Part shown: piece by piece, positions 34,235 through 42,459 of the stretch
How the letters are laid out: the number at the start of each line of letters is the position of its first letter
How positions within the stretch are numbered: position 1 is the stretch's first letter
Source: Sva-07 sp963715285
Lineage (GTDB): Bacteria > Actinomycetota > Acidimicrobiia > Acidimicrobiales > Ilumatobacteraceae
Assembly: GCA_963715285.1 (NCBI GenBank)
Contig: CAVQRU010000002.1
Coordinates: forward strand, 310,001 to 374,000
Direction of reading: 5' to 3'
DNA: 64,000 nucleotides
The notes under the pieces: model-generated
What the model was told of the DNA's origin: nothing
Databases searched by the model: none
Seen by the model: only the letters and a program-made list of their open reading frames with translations
Translations under genes and position numbers: made by a program

Positions 34235-35728
34235 TCACTGGCCGAGACGGTCGAGGAGTTCTCGTGCGGTCTCGCTCTCGTCGATCAACGTAGCAACGTG
34301 TTCGGCGGTGCCGCGCAATGGTTCCATCATGGGTACCCGACGCAGCGGATCGCGTCCGATGTCGAACACGAGCGAGTCCCAGTTCGCGGCGACGACGTCG
34401 TTCGGGTACTTCTGGAGACAACGACCGCGGAAGTAGGCCCGGGTCGTGGTGGGCGGCTCGGTCATCGCGCTGGTCACCTCCTCAGGGGACACCATCGTGT
34501 CGAGACCGGCCCGGAGGGCCAGGCAGCGATCGGCGCGGAGGTCGTGGTACTGGAGATCGATGGCCTTGAGACGTGTCGAGCCGGGCGCGATGTCGTGGCG
34601 CTCGGCGTAGCCCTCGACGAGACGCTGCTTGGCGACCCAGTCGACCTGGCCCGCCACCGACGTCGGATCGGACTCGAGCCCGGTCAGCACCGCCTCCCAC
34701 CGGTCGAGGACGTCGACCGCGACGTCCTCGCCGACGCACGCGAGACCGTGCGACTGCTCGTACTTGCGGGCTCGTTCGAGCAGCCCCCATTGGATCTCGA
34801 GCGCGGTCGCCCTGCTCCCGTCGCGCAACATGATCGTCTGACGCAGCGACGGATCGTGGCTGACCTGGCGGATTGCAGCCACCGGGTTGCCGAGCAACCA
34901 GTCGTCGCCCAGTTCGTCGTCCTCGATCATCGACAGGACCACTGCGGTGGTGGCGACCTTGAGGTAGGTGGCCACTTCGCTCATGTTGGCGTCGCCGACG
35001 ATCACGTGGAGCCGCCGGTACTTCTGCGCATCGGCATGCGGCTCGTCACGCGTGTTGACGATCGGCCGCTTCAGGGTCGTCTCGAGACCGATCTCCTCCT
35101 CGAAGAAGTCGGCGCGTTGGCTGAGCTGATACGGCACGTGATCGTTCGGACGGCCTGGCAGCTCGCAGCCGACCTTCCCGGCGCCACAGAACACTTGGCG
35201 GGTGACGAAGTGCGCGGTGATCTGGCTGGCGAGTCGACCGAACGGCACCTCGCGTGCGATCAAGTAGTTCTCGTGGCAGCCGTAGCTGTTGCCCTTGCCG
35301 TCGGAGTTGTTCTTGTGCACGATGATCTCGCCACCATCGGGCAGGAGGGACGCGACGTGGATCATCGACGCCCGCACGATCTCCTCGGCAGCGCGGTCCC
35401 ACACGAGCGCCTCACGCGCCGTGGTGACCTCCGGAGTGGAGATCTCGGGATGCGCATGGTCGACGTAGTAGCGCGCACCGTTGGTGAGCACGGCGTTGAC
35501 GAGCATCGTCTCGACCTCGGGCGCCAGCGAGTCGTCGAGCGAGAAGCCGCGTGCGTCGTTGGCCGGCTGCTCGTCCTCGAAGTCCCACCCGATTCGCCCG
35601 CGTTCGCGGTCGGTCGCCGCCACGTAGGCGTTGATGAGCATGGACGATGCCGACACGGGGTTGTTGTCGCCACCGCGCACGACGATGCCGTACTCGGTCT
35701 CGATCCCGCAGACCTTGGTCAGCGCCAT
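34235..35728 (-). CDS. dop: Depupylase / Pup deamidase
   Basis: 497 residues. It is a carboxylate-amine-ligase-like homologue of PafA, beginning LTKVCGIETEYGIVV, with the Dop-specific insertion region around NDARGFSLDDSLAPEV. HKNNSDGKGNSYGCHENYL and NTRDEPHADAQKYRRLHVI match PafA. Dop deamidates Pup-Gln and removes Pup from tagged proteins. A TAGGTT is placed 6 nt before the ATG; no Shine-Dalgarno sequence is near. Confidence 0.94.
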   Translation of the reverse strand: MALTKVCGIETEYGIVVRGGDNNPVSASSMLINAYVAATDRERGRIGWDFEDEQPANDARGFSLDDSLAPEVETMLVNAVLTNGARYYVDHAHPEISTPEVTTAREALVWDRAAEEIVRASMIHVASLLPDGGEIIVHKNNSDGKGNSYGCHENYLIAREVPFGRLASQITAHFVTRQVFCGAGKVGCELPGRPNDHVPYQLSQRADFFEEEIGLETTLKRPIVNTRDEPHADAQKYRRLHVIVGDANMSEVATYLKVATTAVVLSMIEDDELGDDWLLGNPVAAIRQVSHDPSLRQTIMLRDGSRATALEIQWGLLERARKYEQSHGLACVGEDVAVDVLDRWEAVLTGLESDPTSVAGQVDWVAKQRLVEGYAERHDIAPGSTRLKAIDLQYHDLRADRCLALRAGLDTMVSPEEVTSAMTEPPTTTRAYFRGRCLQKYPNDVVAANWDSLVFDIGRDPLRRVPMMEPLRGTAEHVATLIDESETARELLDRLGQ

Positions 35729-35734
35729 GCCCTG

Positions 35735-35783
35735 AACCTATCGGAGCGGCCGCTCCTGGTGATGTTCAGCTCGGTGATGTTCA
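35735..35783 (-). promoter_or_regulatory. Direct repeats and palindrome upstream of dop
   Basis: On the minus strand TGAACATCACC occurs twice (35783-35773 and 35768-35758), followed by the perfect palindrome GGAGCGGCCGCTCC (35743-35756), then TAGGTT (35740-35735) 6 nt before the dop ATG. A shorter version, CGGAG/CTCCG with one GATGTTC, stands upstream of pup. This looks like an activator or repressor site set, unassigned. Confidence 0.45.
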
Positions 35784-35888
35784 CGAGCGAGGATCATCTC
35801 GCGAGACCCAGCGGGCGTCGTCCGCAGGGATCGGCAGTCCGAACCGTTCGTGGATGCCGCGCCCCGGTCGGCCGACCGGACTCTCGCG

Positions 35889-35924
35889 ATGAGCGAGCCC
35901 CCCGTATGCGGTGGATTCGCTCAT
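35889..35924. repeat. Intergenic palindromic repeat element, copy 1
   Basis: Outer arms ATGAGCGA and TCGCTCAT (8 bp, perfect) enclose a 20-nt core whose middle forms a short hairpin around CCG-TATG-CGG. It shares the arms with two other intergenic copies in this window. Confidence 0.65.
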
Positions 35925-35958
35925 GGGCGTGCCGGGATCCGGTCGCAACCGTCGAACC

Positions 35959-35996
35959 GATGAGCCAAACCACCGCATGTGGTGGAGTCGCTCATC
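35959..35996. repeat. Intergenic palindromic repeat element, copy 2
   Basis: GATGAGC (35959-35965) and GCTCATC (35990-35996) enclose an inner hairpin CCACC/GGTGG around GCATGT. It lies 34 bp from copy 1 and is the most diverged copy, with one arm base changed. Confidence 0.6.
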
Positions 35997-36036
35997 ACTT
36001 GCGTCGATCGAGCGTCCCGGACGTGTCGCCCGGCGC

Positions 36037-37254
36037 TCAGAGCACGTCGAATCGCACGCCGGCGTACGATTCCAGGCGCTCGATCAGCGCGTCGCCGAAC
36101 GCGCTCGCAGGCGTCCAGAACCCGCCCCCGACGTCCTTCGGGGGCAACTCGAGGAAGGCGACGGCGGCCTCGCCCAGCATCTTCGCCGTGGATCCGTATC
36201 CGGGGTCCTGGTCGCCGGTGACCCTCGTGGCGATCGTGTCACCCGAGGCGGTCCGGCCGACGAAGCGGACGTCGAACCAGCCCGCCTGCTGGGCAGCGAG
36301 CGATGGGCCAGACCCCGGCTTCGGGAGCACCTTGCCCAGCAGGCTCCGGGTGGGGCCCAGTGCCGCGACCCCGGCGAACGTCGCCAGCCCGGCGGTCATC
36401 GCGTACGCCTTGACCGCACCCGTCGCGCCGTCGCCGGTCATCATCGTCTCGCCGTAGGTGAAGTCGCGGCCCCACGGCCGTCCGAGCAGCGCATGGGTCC
36501 GTCGAACGACCGCCGTGTTGGTCGGTGCCATCACGAAGGGCGCCACCCAGCTCCCGAACCGTTCGTCGCGGGTCGGCCGTTCCAGGCCCGGTTGTGGCGG
36601 TCCTGAGCGCTGGTCGACCGGCGCGAGCACGTACGGGTCGCTGAGCGTCGCGCGGACCTCGGGGTCGCCGGCGGCTTCTTCCAGCAGGTGCATCACGCTG
36701 GCGATCGTGCCGCCGCTCGCTCCCCCCTTCGCTTCGGCGACTGACATCCGCACTTCGATGCAGGGCTCGCCGAACTGCTCGATGGAGCGCTGCTGCGTGA
36801 ACCACGTTCCGAGATCGGAGGGAATCGAGTCGAACCCACACGCGTGCACGATCCGAGCACCCGTCTCCTCGGCGCGGGTCTGGTGTGCATCGATCATGCG
36901 GCGCATCCACTGCACCTCGCCGGTCAGGTCGCAGTAGTCGACGCCGGCCTCGACGGCGGCCGCCACCAGCTCGGAGCCGTAGAGCGCGTACGGACCGACC
37001 GTGGACATCACGACGCGGGTCGAGGCGACCATCGAGTCGAGCGCCGCGCGGTCCGAGGCATCCGCGACGATGCGTGGCACATCGGCGCCCGTGCGCCCTG
37101 CGACGTCGTCGAGCTTGTCGGCGTTGCGGCCGGCGATCGCCCAGCGCAGCTTGCCGACCGCGCCGTGGCGCTGCACCAGGTACCGGCAGACGATCTCACC
37201 GACGAAGCTGGTCGCGCCGTAGACGACCAGGTCGTGCTCGCGGCGCTCGGTCAC
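36037..37254 (-). CDS. Saccharopine dehydrogenase-like NAD(P)-binding protein
   Basis: 405 residues. N-terminal Rossmann fold VVYGATSFVGEIVCRYL, then the Sacchrp_dh_NADP pattern WAIAGRN, TVGPYALYGSELVAAAVEAGVDYCDLTGE and ACGFDSIPSDLG. The C-terminal domain resembles mycobacterial trans-acting enoyl reductase (Rv2953-like), so lipid or polyketide reduction is possible. GTG 37254 overlaps the arc stop (GTGA). Its place between arc and dop is not seen in standard proteasome loci I know. Confidence 0.8.
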   Translation of the reverse strand: MTERREHDLVVYGATSFVGEIVCRYLVQRHGAVGKLRWAIAGRNADKLDDVAGRTGADVPRIVADASDRAALDSMVASTRVVMSTVGPYALYGSELVAAAVEAGVDYCDLTGEVQWMRRMIDAHQTRAEETGARIVHACGFDSIPSDLGTWFTQQRSIEQFGEPCIEVRMSVAEAKGGASGGTIASVMHLLEEAAGDPEVRATLSDPYVLAPVDQRSGPPQPGLERPTRDERFGSWVAPFVMAPTNTAVVRRTHALLGRPWGRDFTYGETMMTGDGATGAVKAYAMTAGLATFAGVAALGPTRSLLGKVLPKPGSGPSLAAQQAGWFDVRFVGRTASGDTIATRVTGDQDPGYGSTAKMLGEAAVAFLELPPKDVGGGFWTPASAFGDALIERLESYAGVRFDVL

Positions 37255-38981
37255 AGGTACTGGCCGGTCGCGACCCGCTCGATCGCCCGGCCGCCCGCGG
37301 CGTCGGTTTCGGCCGTTTCGGACACGAGCGTGCGGATGAACACGATCCGCTCGCCCTTCTTGCCGGAGATCTTGGCCCAGTCGTCGGGATTGGTGGTGTT
37401 GGGCAGGTCCTCGTGTTCCTTGTACTCCTGCTTGATCGAATCGAGCAGATCCTGGGTACAGACACCCTTCGCGCCACCCCCGATCACCCGCTTGATCGCC
37501 AGCTTCTTGGCTCGGCGAACGACGTTCTCGATCATGGCTCCGGAGGAGAAGTCCTTGTAGTACAGGATCTCCTTGTCGCCGTTCTGGTAGGTCACCTCGA
37601 GGAATCGATTCGCCTCGTCGTCTCGGTACATCTCGGTGACGGTGGCGTCGATCATCTCGGGGATCGACTCGCCGGTGGCGATCGGGATCTCGTCGGTGAG
37701 GTACCGGGCGAAGATCGCCTTCGCGGCCTCGGCGTTCGGGCGCTCGATCTTGATCTTCACGTCCAGTCGGCCAGGTCGCAGGATCGCCGGATCGATCAGA
37801 TCCTCCCGGTTGGTGGCGCCGATCACGATGACGTTCTTGAGTCCCTCGACGCCGTCGATCTCGGCGAGCAGCTGCGGCACGATCGTCGACTCCATGTCGG
37901 AGCTGATGCCGGAACCGCGGGTGCGGAACATCGAGTCCATCTCGTCGAAGAACACGATCACCGGCCAGCCCTCGTCGCTCTTCTCCCGTGCCCGCTGGAA
38001 CACGAGCCGGATCTGGCGCTCGGTCTCGCCCACGTACTTGTTGAGCAGTTCCGGGCCCTTGATGTTGATGAAGTAGCTGTGGCCCTTGCCCTCGCCGACG
38101 GTCTCGGCGACCTTCTTCGCGAGGCTGTTCGCCACAGCCTTGGCGATCAGGGTCTTGCCGCAGCCGGGAGGGCCGTACAGCAGGATCCCCTTCGGTGCCG
38201 GGAGCTGATGCTCGGCGAACAGGTCCTGGTGCAGGAACGGCAACTCCACGGCGTCGGCGATCTGCTCGATCTGGTCGTCGAGCCCACCGATGTCGGTGTA
38301 GGCGATGTCGGGCACCTCTTCGAGGAGCAGGTGCTCCACCTCGGGTCGCGGCAGCTTCTCCAGCAGCAGGTTCGAGCGGGTGTCGAGCCGCAAGTGGTCG
38401 CCCGACCGGATGTGGGTGCCGCGAATCGCGTCGGCGAGTTCGCAGACCCGCTCCTCGTCCGCGCGCCCGACGACGACGATCCGCACACCGTCGTCCATGA
38501 CCTCCTTGACCGTGACCACCTCGCCCGTGATCTCGGGCTGGCGCGCCATGACGACGTTGTAGCTCTCGTTGAGGACGACTTCGGCGCCCCGGTCGAGGAG
38601 TTCGTGGTCGATGTCGGGATGCAGCGCCACGCGCATCTTGCGTCCGCTGGTGAGGATGTCGACGGTGTCGTCGTCGTTCTTGCCGACGACCACGCCGTAC
38701 GCCGACGGCGGCTGTGACAGCTTGTCGACCTCGTCGCGCAACGTGGCGATGTGCTCGCGCGCCTCGCGCAACGTGTACGACAACTTCTCGTTCTGTCCGA
38801 TCGCTGCCGCGAGCTGACCCTTGGTCTCCAGGAGACGCTCCTCGAGCGAGTGCACACGCTTCGGAGCATCCGCGAGCCGCAGGCGGAGGTGCGTCACTTC
38901 CTCCTGCAGTGCGACGAGCTGATCGTGCTCGCTCGGGTTGGCGTTCGATTCGGCGGAGCGATCGTCACCAGCAGATGCCAT
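37251..38981 (-). CDS. arc: Proteasome-associated AAA+ ATPase ARC/Mpa
   Basis: 576 residues. An N-terminal coiled coil (about 18-75) that captures Pup precedes two OB domains and the AAA+ module with Walker A GPPGCGKTLIAK, Walker B VIVFFDEMDSMF and the sensor region VIGATNRED. It ends Gly-Gln-Tyr-Leu, the penultimate Tyr being needed to dock on the proteasome. ARC hexamers unfold pupylated proteins and feed the 20S core. It overlaps the saccharopine dehydrogenase-like gene by 4 bp. A TACATT 7 nt before the ATG suggests a leaderless message. Confidence 0.95.
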   Translation of the reverse strand: MASAGDDRSAESNANPSEHDQLVALQEEVTHLRLRLADAPKRVHSLEERLLETKGQLAAAIGQNEKLSYTLREAREHIATLRDEVDKLSQPPSAYGVVVGKNDDDTVDILTSGRKMRVALHPDIDHELLDRGAEVVLNESYNVVMARQPEITGEVVTVKEVMDDGVRIVVVGRADEERVCELADAIRGTHIRSGDHLRLDTRSNLLLEKLPRPEVEHLLLEEVPDIAYTDIGGLDDQIEQIADAVELPFLHQDLFAEHQLPAPKGILLYGPPGCGKTLIAKAVANSLAKKVAETVGEGKGHSYFINIKGPELLNKYVGETERQIRLVFQRAREKSDEGWPVIVFFDEMDSMFRTRGSGISSDMESTIVPQLLAEIDGVEGLKNVIVIGATNREDLIDPAILRPGRLDVKIKIERPNAEAAKAIFARYLTDEIPIATGESIPEMIDATVTEMYRDDEANRFLEVTYQNGDKEILYYKDFSSGAMIENVVRRAKKLAIKRVIGGGAKGVCTQDLLDSIKQEYKEHEDLPNTTNPDDWAKISGKKGERIVFIRTLVSETAETDAAGGRAIERVATGQYL

Positions 38982-38988
38982 GCCGCCG

Positions 38989-38994
38989 AATGTA
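38989..38994 (-). promoter_or_regulatory. Probable leaderless promoter -10 of arc
   Basis: TACATT on the minus strand lies 7 nt before the arc ATG, without a Shine-Dalgarno sequence. The -35 is not clear. Confidence 0.4.
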
Positions 38995-39091
38995 CACGCG
39001 CACGCGGTGAACGTGTTTGCACGTGCTTGGCCGTGTAAAGTGCCAGCGGTAGACAACACTTCATCTTTCGTTCAACGAGGAGCCCACTGAC

Positions 39092-39337
39092 ATGAAGGTC
39101 TGGATCGACCAGGATCTGTGCACCGGCGACGGCCTGTGCGAGGAAATCGCCCCCGACGTCTTCACCCTGCTCGACGACGGCCTCGCCTACGTCGTGGAGG
39201 GCGACAAGATCTTCGCCGAGGCCAAGGGCAACCCGCAGGGCGCCGAAGGTCTCGCCGAGATCCCCGACAACCAACTCGAGGCCGTGATCGAGTCCGCCGA
39301 GGAGTGCCCCGGCGAATGCATCTACATCGAGCCCTGA
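39092..39337 (+). CDS. Single-cluster ferredoxin
   Basis: 81 residues. Cysteines at 10, 16, 72 and 76 with the signature CTGDGLC...APDVF and ECPGEC. Position 13 is Asp instead of the central Cys, which fits a [3Fe-4S] ferredoxin of the type that serves cytochromes P450. Redox partner unknown; none is adjacent. It is divergent from arc and ends before a strong hairpin terminator. GAGGAG lies about 10 nt before the ATG. Confidence 0.88.
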   Translation: MKVWIDQDLCTGDGLCEEIAPDVFTLLDDGLAYVVEGDKIFAEAKGNPQGAEGLAEIPDNQLEAVIESAEECPGECIYIEP

Positions 39338-39359
39338 TCACACTCGATCGCTGATCGAC

Positions 39360-39392
39360 ACGATGCCCCGGACCGATGGTCCGGGGCATCGT
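39360..39392. terminator. Strong bidirectional terminator hairpin
   Basis: ACGATGCCCCGGACC (39360-39374) pairs perfectly with its complement at 39378-39392 around the loop GAT. It sits between the convergent ferredoxin and MMPL genes. No clear T-tract follows, but the 15-bp GC stem is the best of the window. Confidence 0.7.
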
Positions 39393-39410
39393 CGCGTCCG
39401 GGTCGTCTCG

Positions 39411-41648
39411 TCAGGCCGTCGGCACGGGCTCCGCCGCGTCGACCGGGCGCTCCTCGGGTGGCGCTTCGCTGATCCCGAACCGTTCGTGGATCCGTCGCAA
39501 CGGTGTCGGTGCCCACCAGTTCCAGTCGCCGGCGAGCTTCATCAGCGCCGGCACCAGGGTGGAGCGGACGATGAATGCATCGACCAGGACCGCCACGGCG
39601 AGGCCGAGGCCGAAGAGCTTGATGAACGTCACCCCCGAGGTGGCGAAGGCGAAGAAGGTGATCGACAGCAGGAGCGCTGCAGCGGTCACCAGGCGCCCGG
39701 TCTTCTCCAGGCCGATCGCCACGGCGAGGTCGTTGTCGCCGGTGCGGTCGTACTCCTCCTTGATGCGTGAGAGCAGGAACACCTCGTAGTCCATCGAGAG
39801 CCCGAACGCCACACAGAACATCAGGATCGGCATCGAGATGTCGGTCAGGCCCGTCGGCGTGAAGCCGAGCAGGTCGGCCCCGTTGCCCTCCTGGAACACC
39901 CACACCATCAGCCCGAACGTCGCGGTCAGACTGAGCGCGTTGAGCACGATCGCCTTGATCGGCACGAGCAGCGAACCGAACATCAGGAACAGCAGCACGA
40001 ATGTGGCGACCACGATGATCGCCGCTGCGTACGGCACGAGGGAGAAGATCGCCGACTTCGAGTCCACCAGCGCCGCCGAGGCTCCTCCGACGAGCGTCTC
40101 GTCGAACGGCGAGTCGATCGTGCGGATCTCACCCACCATGCGCTCGGCGTCGACCGAGATCGGCTCGACAGCGGGCACGACGTTGAACCACGTCGCGTCG
40201 CCCGACGCCGACGCTGCTGGGTCGAACTGCGCCAGCGAGGGATCCGTGGCGACGTTGGCACCGGCGACGAAGCGTCCGACGGCACTGTCGACGCGTGCGA
40301 CGCCGTCCACCGACGAGACCGCCGCGGCGTACGACTCGATCGCGGCGGTGTCGACACCGCCGCTCGCGACGATCGCGAACGCGTCGGCTTCGGAAGAGTC
40401 GAACTGGGTGCGGAGGATGTCGGACTGTTCGCGCACCTCGGTCGACTCCGGGAGCACCCGGTCGTCGGGGACGCCCCACTCCACGCTCAGGAAGGGCACG
40501 CCGAGCGCCAGCAGGAAGGTGACCCCTGCGATCGCCACGGCGCCCGGGCGGCGCATCACGCCGGTCGCGAGACGGTGCCAGAACCCCGTTCCGACCGGCG
40601 CCTGACGGCGCTTGAACAGCTGCAGCGAGTCGACCCGGGGTCCGAGCACGGCGAGCAGCGCCGGCAGGGCGACGACCGACACGACCATGGCGACGACGAG
40701 CACGCCGATCCCGCCGTAGGCGAACGACCGCAGGAAGTACAGCGGGAAGATCAACAGCGCGCTGAGCGAGATCGCCACGGTGATGGCGCTGAACGCCACC
40801 GTGCGGCCGGCGGTCTCGACGGTCCGCACCACGGCGTCGTCGACCGATCGTCCGAGGGCGCGTTCCTCGCGGAAGCGACTCACGATGAACAGCGAGTAGT
40901 CGATGGCGAGTCCGAGGCCCAGTGCGGTCACGAGGTTGATCGAGAAGATCGACACGTTGGTGAACTGGGTGACCGTCCACAACACCATGAACGCCCCGAA
41001 GACCGAGATCGCCCCGACCACCAGTGGGAGCCCGGCAGCGACGACACCGCCGAAGACGAACAGCAGGAGCAACAATGTCAACGGCACGGCGATCATCTCC
41101 GCGCGGGCGAGGTCGCCCTCGATCGTCTCGCCGACCGCCGCGAACACCGGCTCGCTGCCGGCGAGGCCGACGGTGAGGCCGTTGCGCTCCAGACCGGAGT
41201 AGTCGTCGAGGATCGATTCGATCGTCTCGGCGCGTTCGGGGTCCTCCTCGGCACCCGGGAACCGCATCAGGATCAGCGCCCGGTCACCCTCCACGGATCG
41301 CAGGGGTGCGGGCGATCCGAGCGACCAGTACGACACGACGTCGTCGGTTCCATCGATCGCGGCGAACTCCTCGGTGAGCGCCGTCGCCGTGGCGGTGACC
41401 TCGGGGTCGTCGACGTCGCCACCGGTGGCGGTGACGATGGCGACGAGATCGGCGTTCCCGGTGTCGAACTCGTCGTCGAGTGCCTCGATCGCCCGCGTGG
41501 ACTCCGAGTCGGGATCGTCGAAGCCTCCGTTGGTCAACTCGGCGAACACGCCCGAGCCGAGCACGATGGCGACGACGAGGCCCATCAGCGTGGTGACCAG
41601 CACCATCCGGCGCCGGCGGACGACCAGGTGACCCAGTCTCGTGAACAT
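39411..41648 (-). CDS. MMPL/RND-superfamily membrane transporter
   Basis: 745 residues from ATG 41648 (AGGAAG 5 nt upstream). Two copies of the MMPL plan: a TM, an outer loop, then a cluster of five TMs. The pairs LGLGLAIDYSLFIVSRFREE and VAFGLSMDYEVFLLSRIKEE are the duplicated family signatures with the membrane Asp-Tyr proton-relay residues. Family members flip or export lipids and drugs. Divergent from a TetR gene with operator-like repeats between them, so it is likely drug- or lipid-inducible. Confidence 0.9.
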   Translation of the reverse strand: MFTRLGHLVVRRRRMVLVTTLMGLVVAIVLGSGVFAELTNGGFDDPDSESTRAIEALDDEFDTGNADLVAIVTATGGDVDDPEVTATATALTEEFAAIDGTDDVVSYWSLGSPAPLRSVEGDRALILMRFPGAEEDPERAETIESILDDYSGLERNGLTVGLAGSEPVFAAVGETIEGDLARAEMIAVPLTLLLLLFVFGGVVAAGLPLVVGAISVFGAFMVLWTVTQFTNVSIFSINLVTALGLGLAIDYSLFIVSRFREERALGRSVDDAVVRTVETAGRTVAFSAITVAISLSALLIFPLYFLRSFAYGGIGVLVVAMVVSVVALPALLAVLGPRVDSLQLFKRRQAPVGTGFWHRLATGVMRRPGAVAIAGVTFLLALGVPFLSVEWGVPDDRVLPESTEVREQSDILRTQFDSSEADAFAIVASGGVDTAAIESYAAAVSSVDGVARVDSAVGRFVAGANVATDPSLAQFDPAASASGDATWFNVVPAVEPISVDAERMVGEIRTIDSPFDETLVGGASAALVDSKSAIFSLVPYAAAIIVVATFVLLFLMFGSLLVPIKAIVLNALSLTATFGLMVWVFQEGNGADLLGFTPTGLTDISMPILMFCVAFGLSMDYEVFLLSRIKEEYDRTGDNDLAVAIGLEKTGRLVTAAALLLSITFFAFATSGVTFIKLFGLGLAVAVLVDAFIVRSTLVPALMKLAGDWNWWAPTPLRRIHERFGISEAPPEERPVDAAEPVPTA

Positions 41649-41684
41649 GATGCTTCCTTTCGATCCGCCGCCCGGACGGACTGT

Positions 41685-41743
41685 GTTGACAGTTGTTACG
41701 TTTACGGATGTCAATCAATCATCCAGGTGAACAGATGTCAACC
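41685..41743. promoter_or_regulatory. Operator-like repeats between MMPL and tetR genes
   Basis: GTTGACA (41685-41691) is mirrored by TGTCAAC (41736-41742). Two near-identical 13-mers (ACrGATGTCAAyC; 41704-41716 and 41731-41743) are 27 bp apart. They overlap the tetR start and stand about 37-95 bp before the MMPL start, so the TetR protein may repress both genes through them. Confidence 0.5.
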
Positions 41744-42367
41744 GATAAGCTCGTGACCATGGCCACACCGACGGTCCACCGGCAGCGCTCCGCACGCGGC
41801 GAGGGCGACACGCTGCGCACCGACCTGCTGGTTGCGGCCGCCGACCTGATCGGCGCCCACGGTGAGATGGAAGCGGTGTCGCTGCGCGCCGTCGCCCGAC
41901 AGGCCGGGGTCTCCCCCACGGCGGTCTACCGCCATTTCGACGATCACGTCGAGCTGCTGCGAGGGGCCGTCGATCACTGTTGGGCCACCTTCTACGAGCA
42001 GCTGCGCAACGCTCACGACAGCAGCGACGAACCCTTCACCTCGTTCCGCGCGATGGGCGACGCCTACGTCGAGTACGCCATGGACCATCCCGGCCAGTAC
42101 CGCGTGCTGTTCTCCGACAAGGTCGATCTCGGCGACGGTGACGCCCCCGGCGGGCTCGCCGCGTTCCAGTTGCTGGTCGACTCGGTTGCCCGAATGCTCC
42201 GCGTGCTCGGCGACGACCGCGACCCGTTCTTCGTCGCCGTCCAGGTGCACACGTGGATCCATGGCATCGTCGACCTCTGCGGGTCGCACCCGTCGATGCC
42301 CTGGCCCGACACCGCGCAGCTCCTCGACGGCCTCAGCACCGCGCTCCGGCTCGAACCACCGTCCTGA
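41735..42367 (+). CDS. TetR-family transcriptional regulator
   Basis: 210 residues from ATG 41735 (CAGGTG upstream); ATG 41759 is a possible alternative. The helix-turn-helix is VSLRAVARQAGVSPTAVYRHFDDHVELLRGAV. The ligand-binding C-terminal domain resembles WHG-type TetR proteins. Divergent from the MMPL transporter, which it probably represses. It is followed by palindromic element copy 3. Confidence 0.85.
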   Translation: MSTDKLVTMATPTVHRQRSARGEGDTLRTDLLVAAADLIGAHGEMEAVSLRAVARQAGVSPTAVYRHFDDHVELLRGAVDHCWATFYEQLRNAHDSSDEPFTSFRAMGDAYVEYAMDHPGQYRVLFSDKVDLGDGDAPGGLAAFQLLVDSVARMLRVLGDDRDPFFVAVQVHTWIHGIVDLCGSHPSMPWPDTAQLLDGLSTALRLEPPS

Positions 42368-42398
42368 CTCAGTTGGGCACCCCCGCCCGACACCCCGA

Positions 42399-42440
42399 GC
42401 GATGAGCGAGATCCCGCCATGCGGGGCATTCGCTCATCGC
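42399..42440. repeat. Intergenic palindromic repeat element, copy 3
   Basis: Best-formed copy. An 11-bp perfect stem (GCGATGAGCGA at 42399-42409 with TCGCTCATCGC at 42430-42440) encloses a second hairpin CCCGC/GCGGG with loop CAT. It lies between the convergent tetR and trmI genes, where it could also terminate transcription. Confidence 0.65.
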
Positions 42441-42459
42441 GTGGGCATGCGCTTGCGGG

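Larger units (their letters stand above)
35729..36036. other. 308-bp gene-free region upstream of dop
   Basis: Contains, from right to left toward dop, two palindromic repeat elements (35889-35924 and 35959-35996), then a stretch of about 100 bp without features I can name, then two 11-bp direct repeats and a 14-bp palindrome (35735-35783). No open reading frame in it has a plausible start or coding character. Confidence 0.6.
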
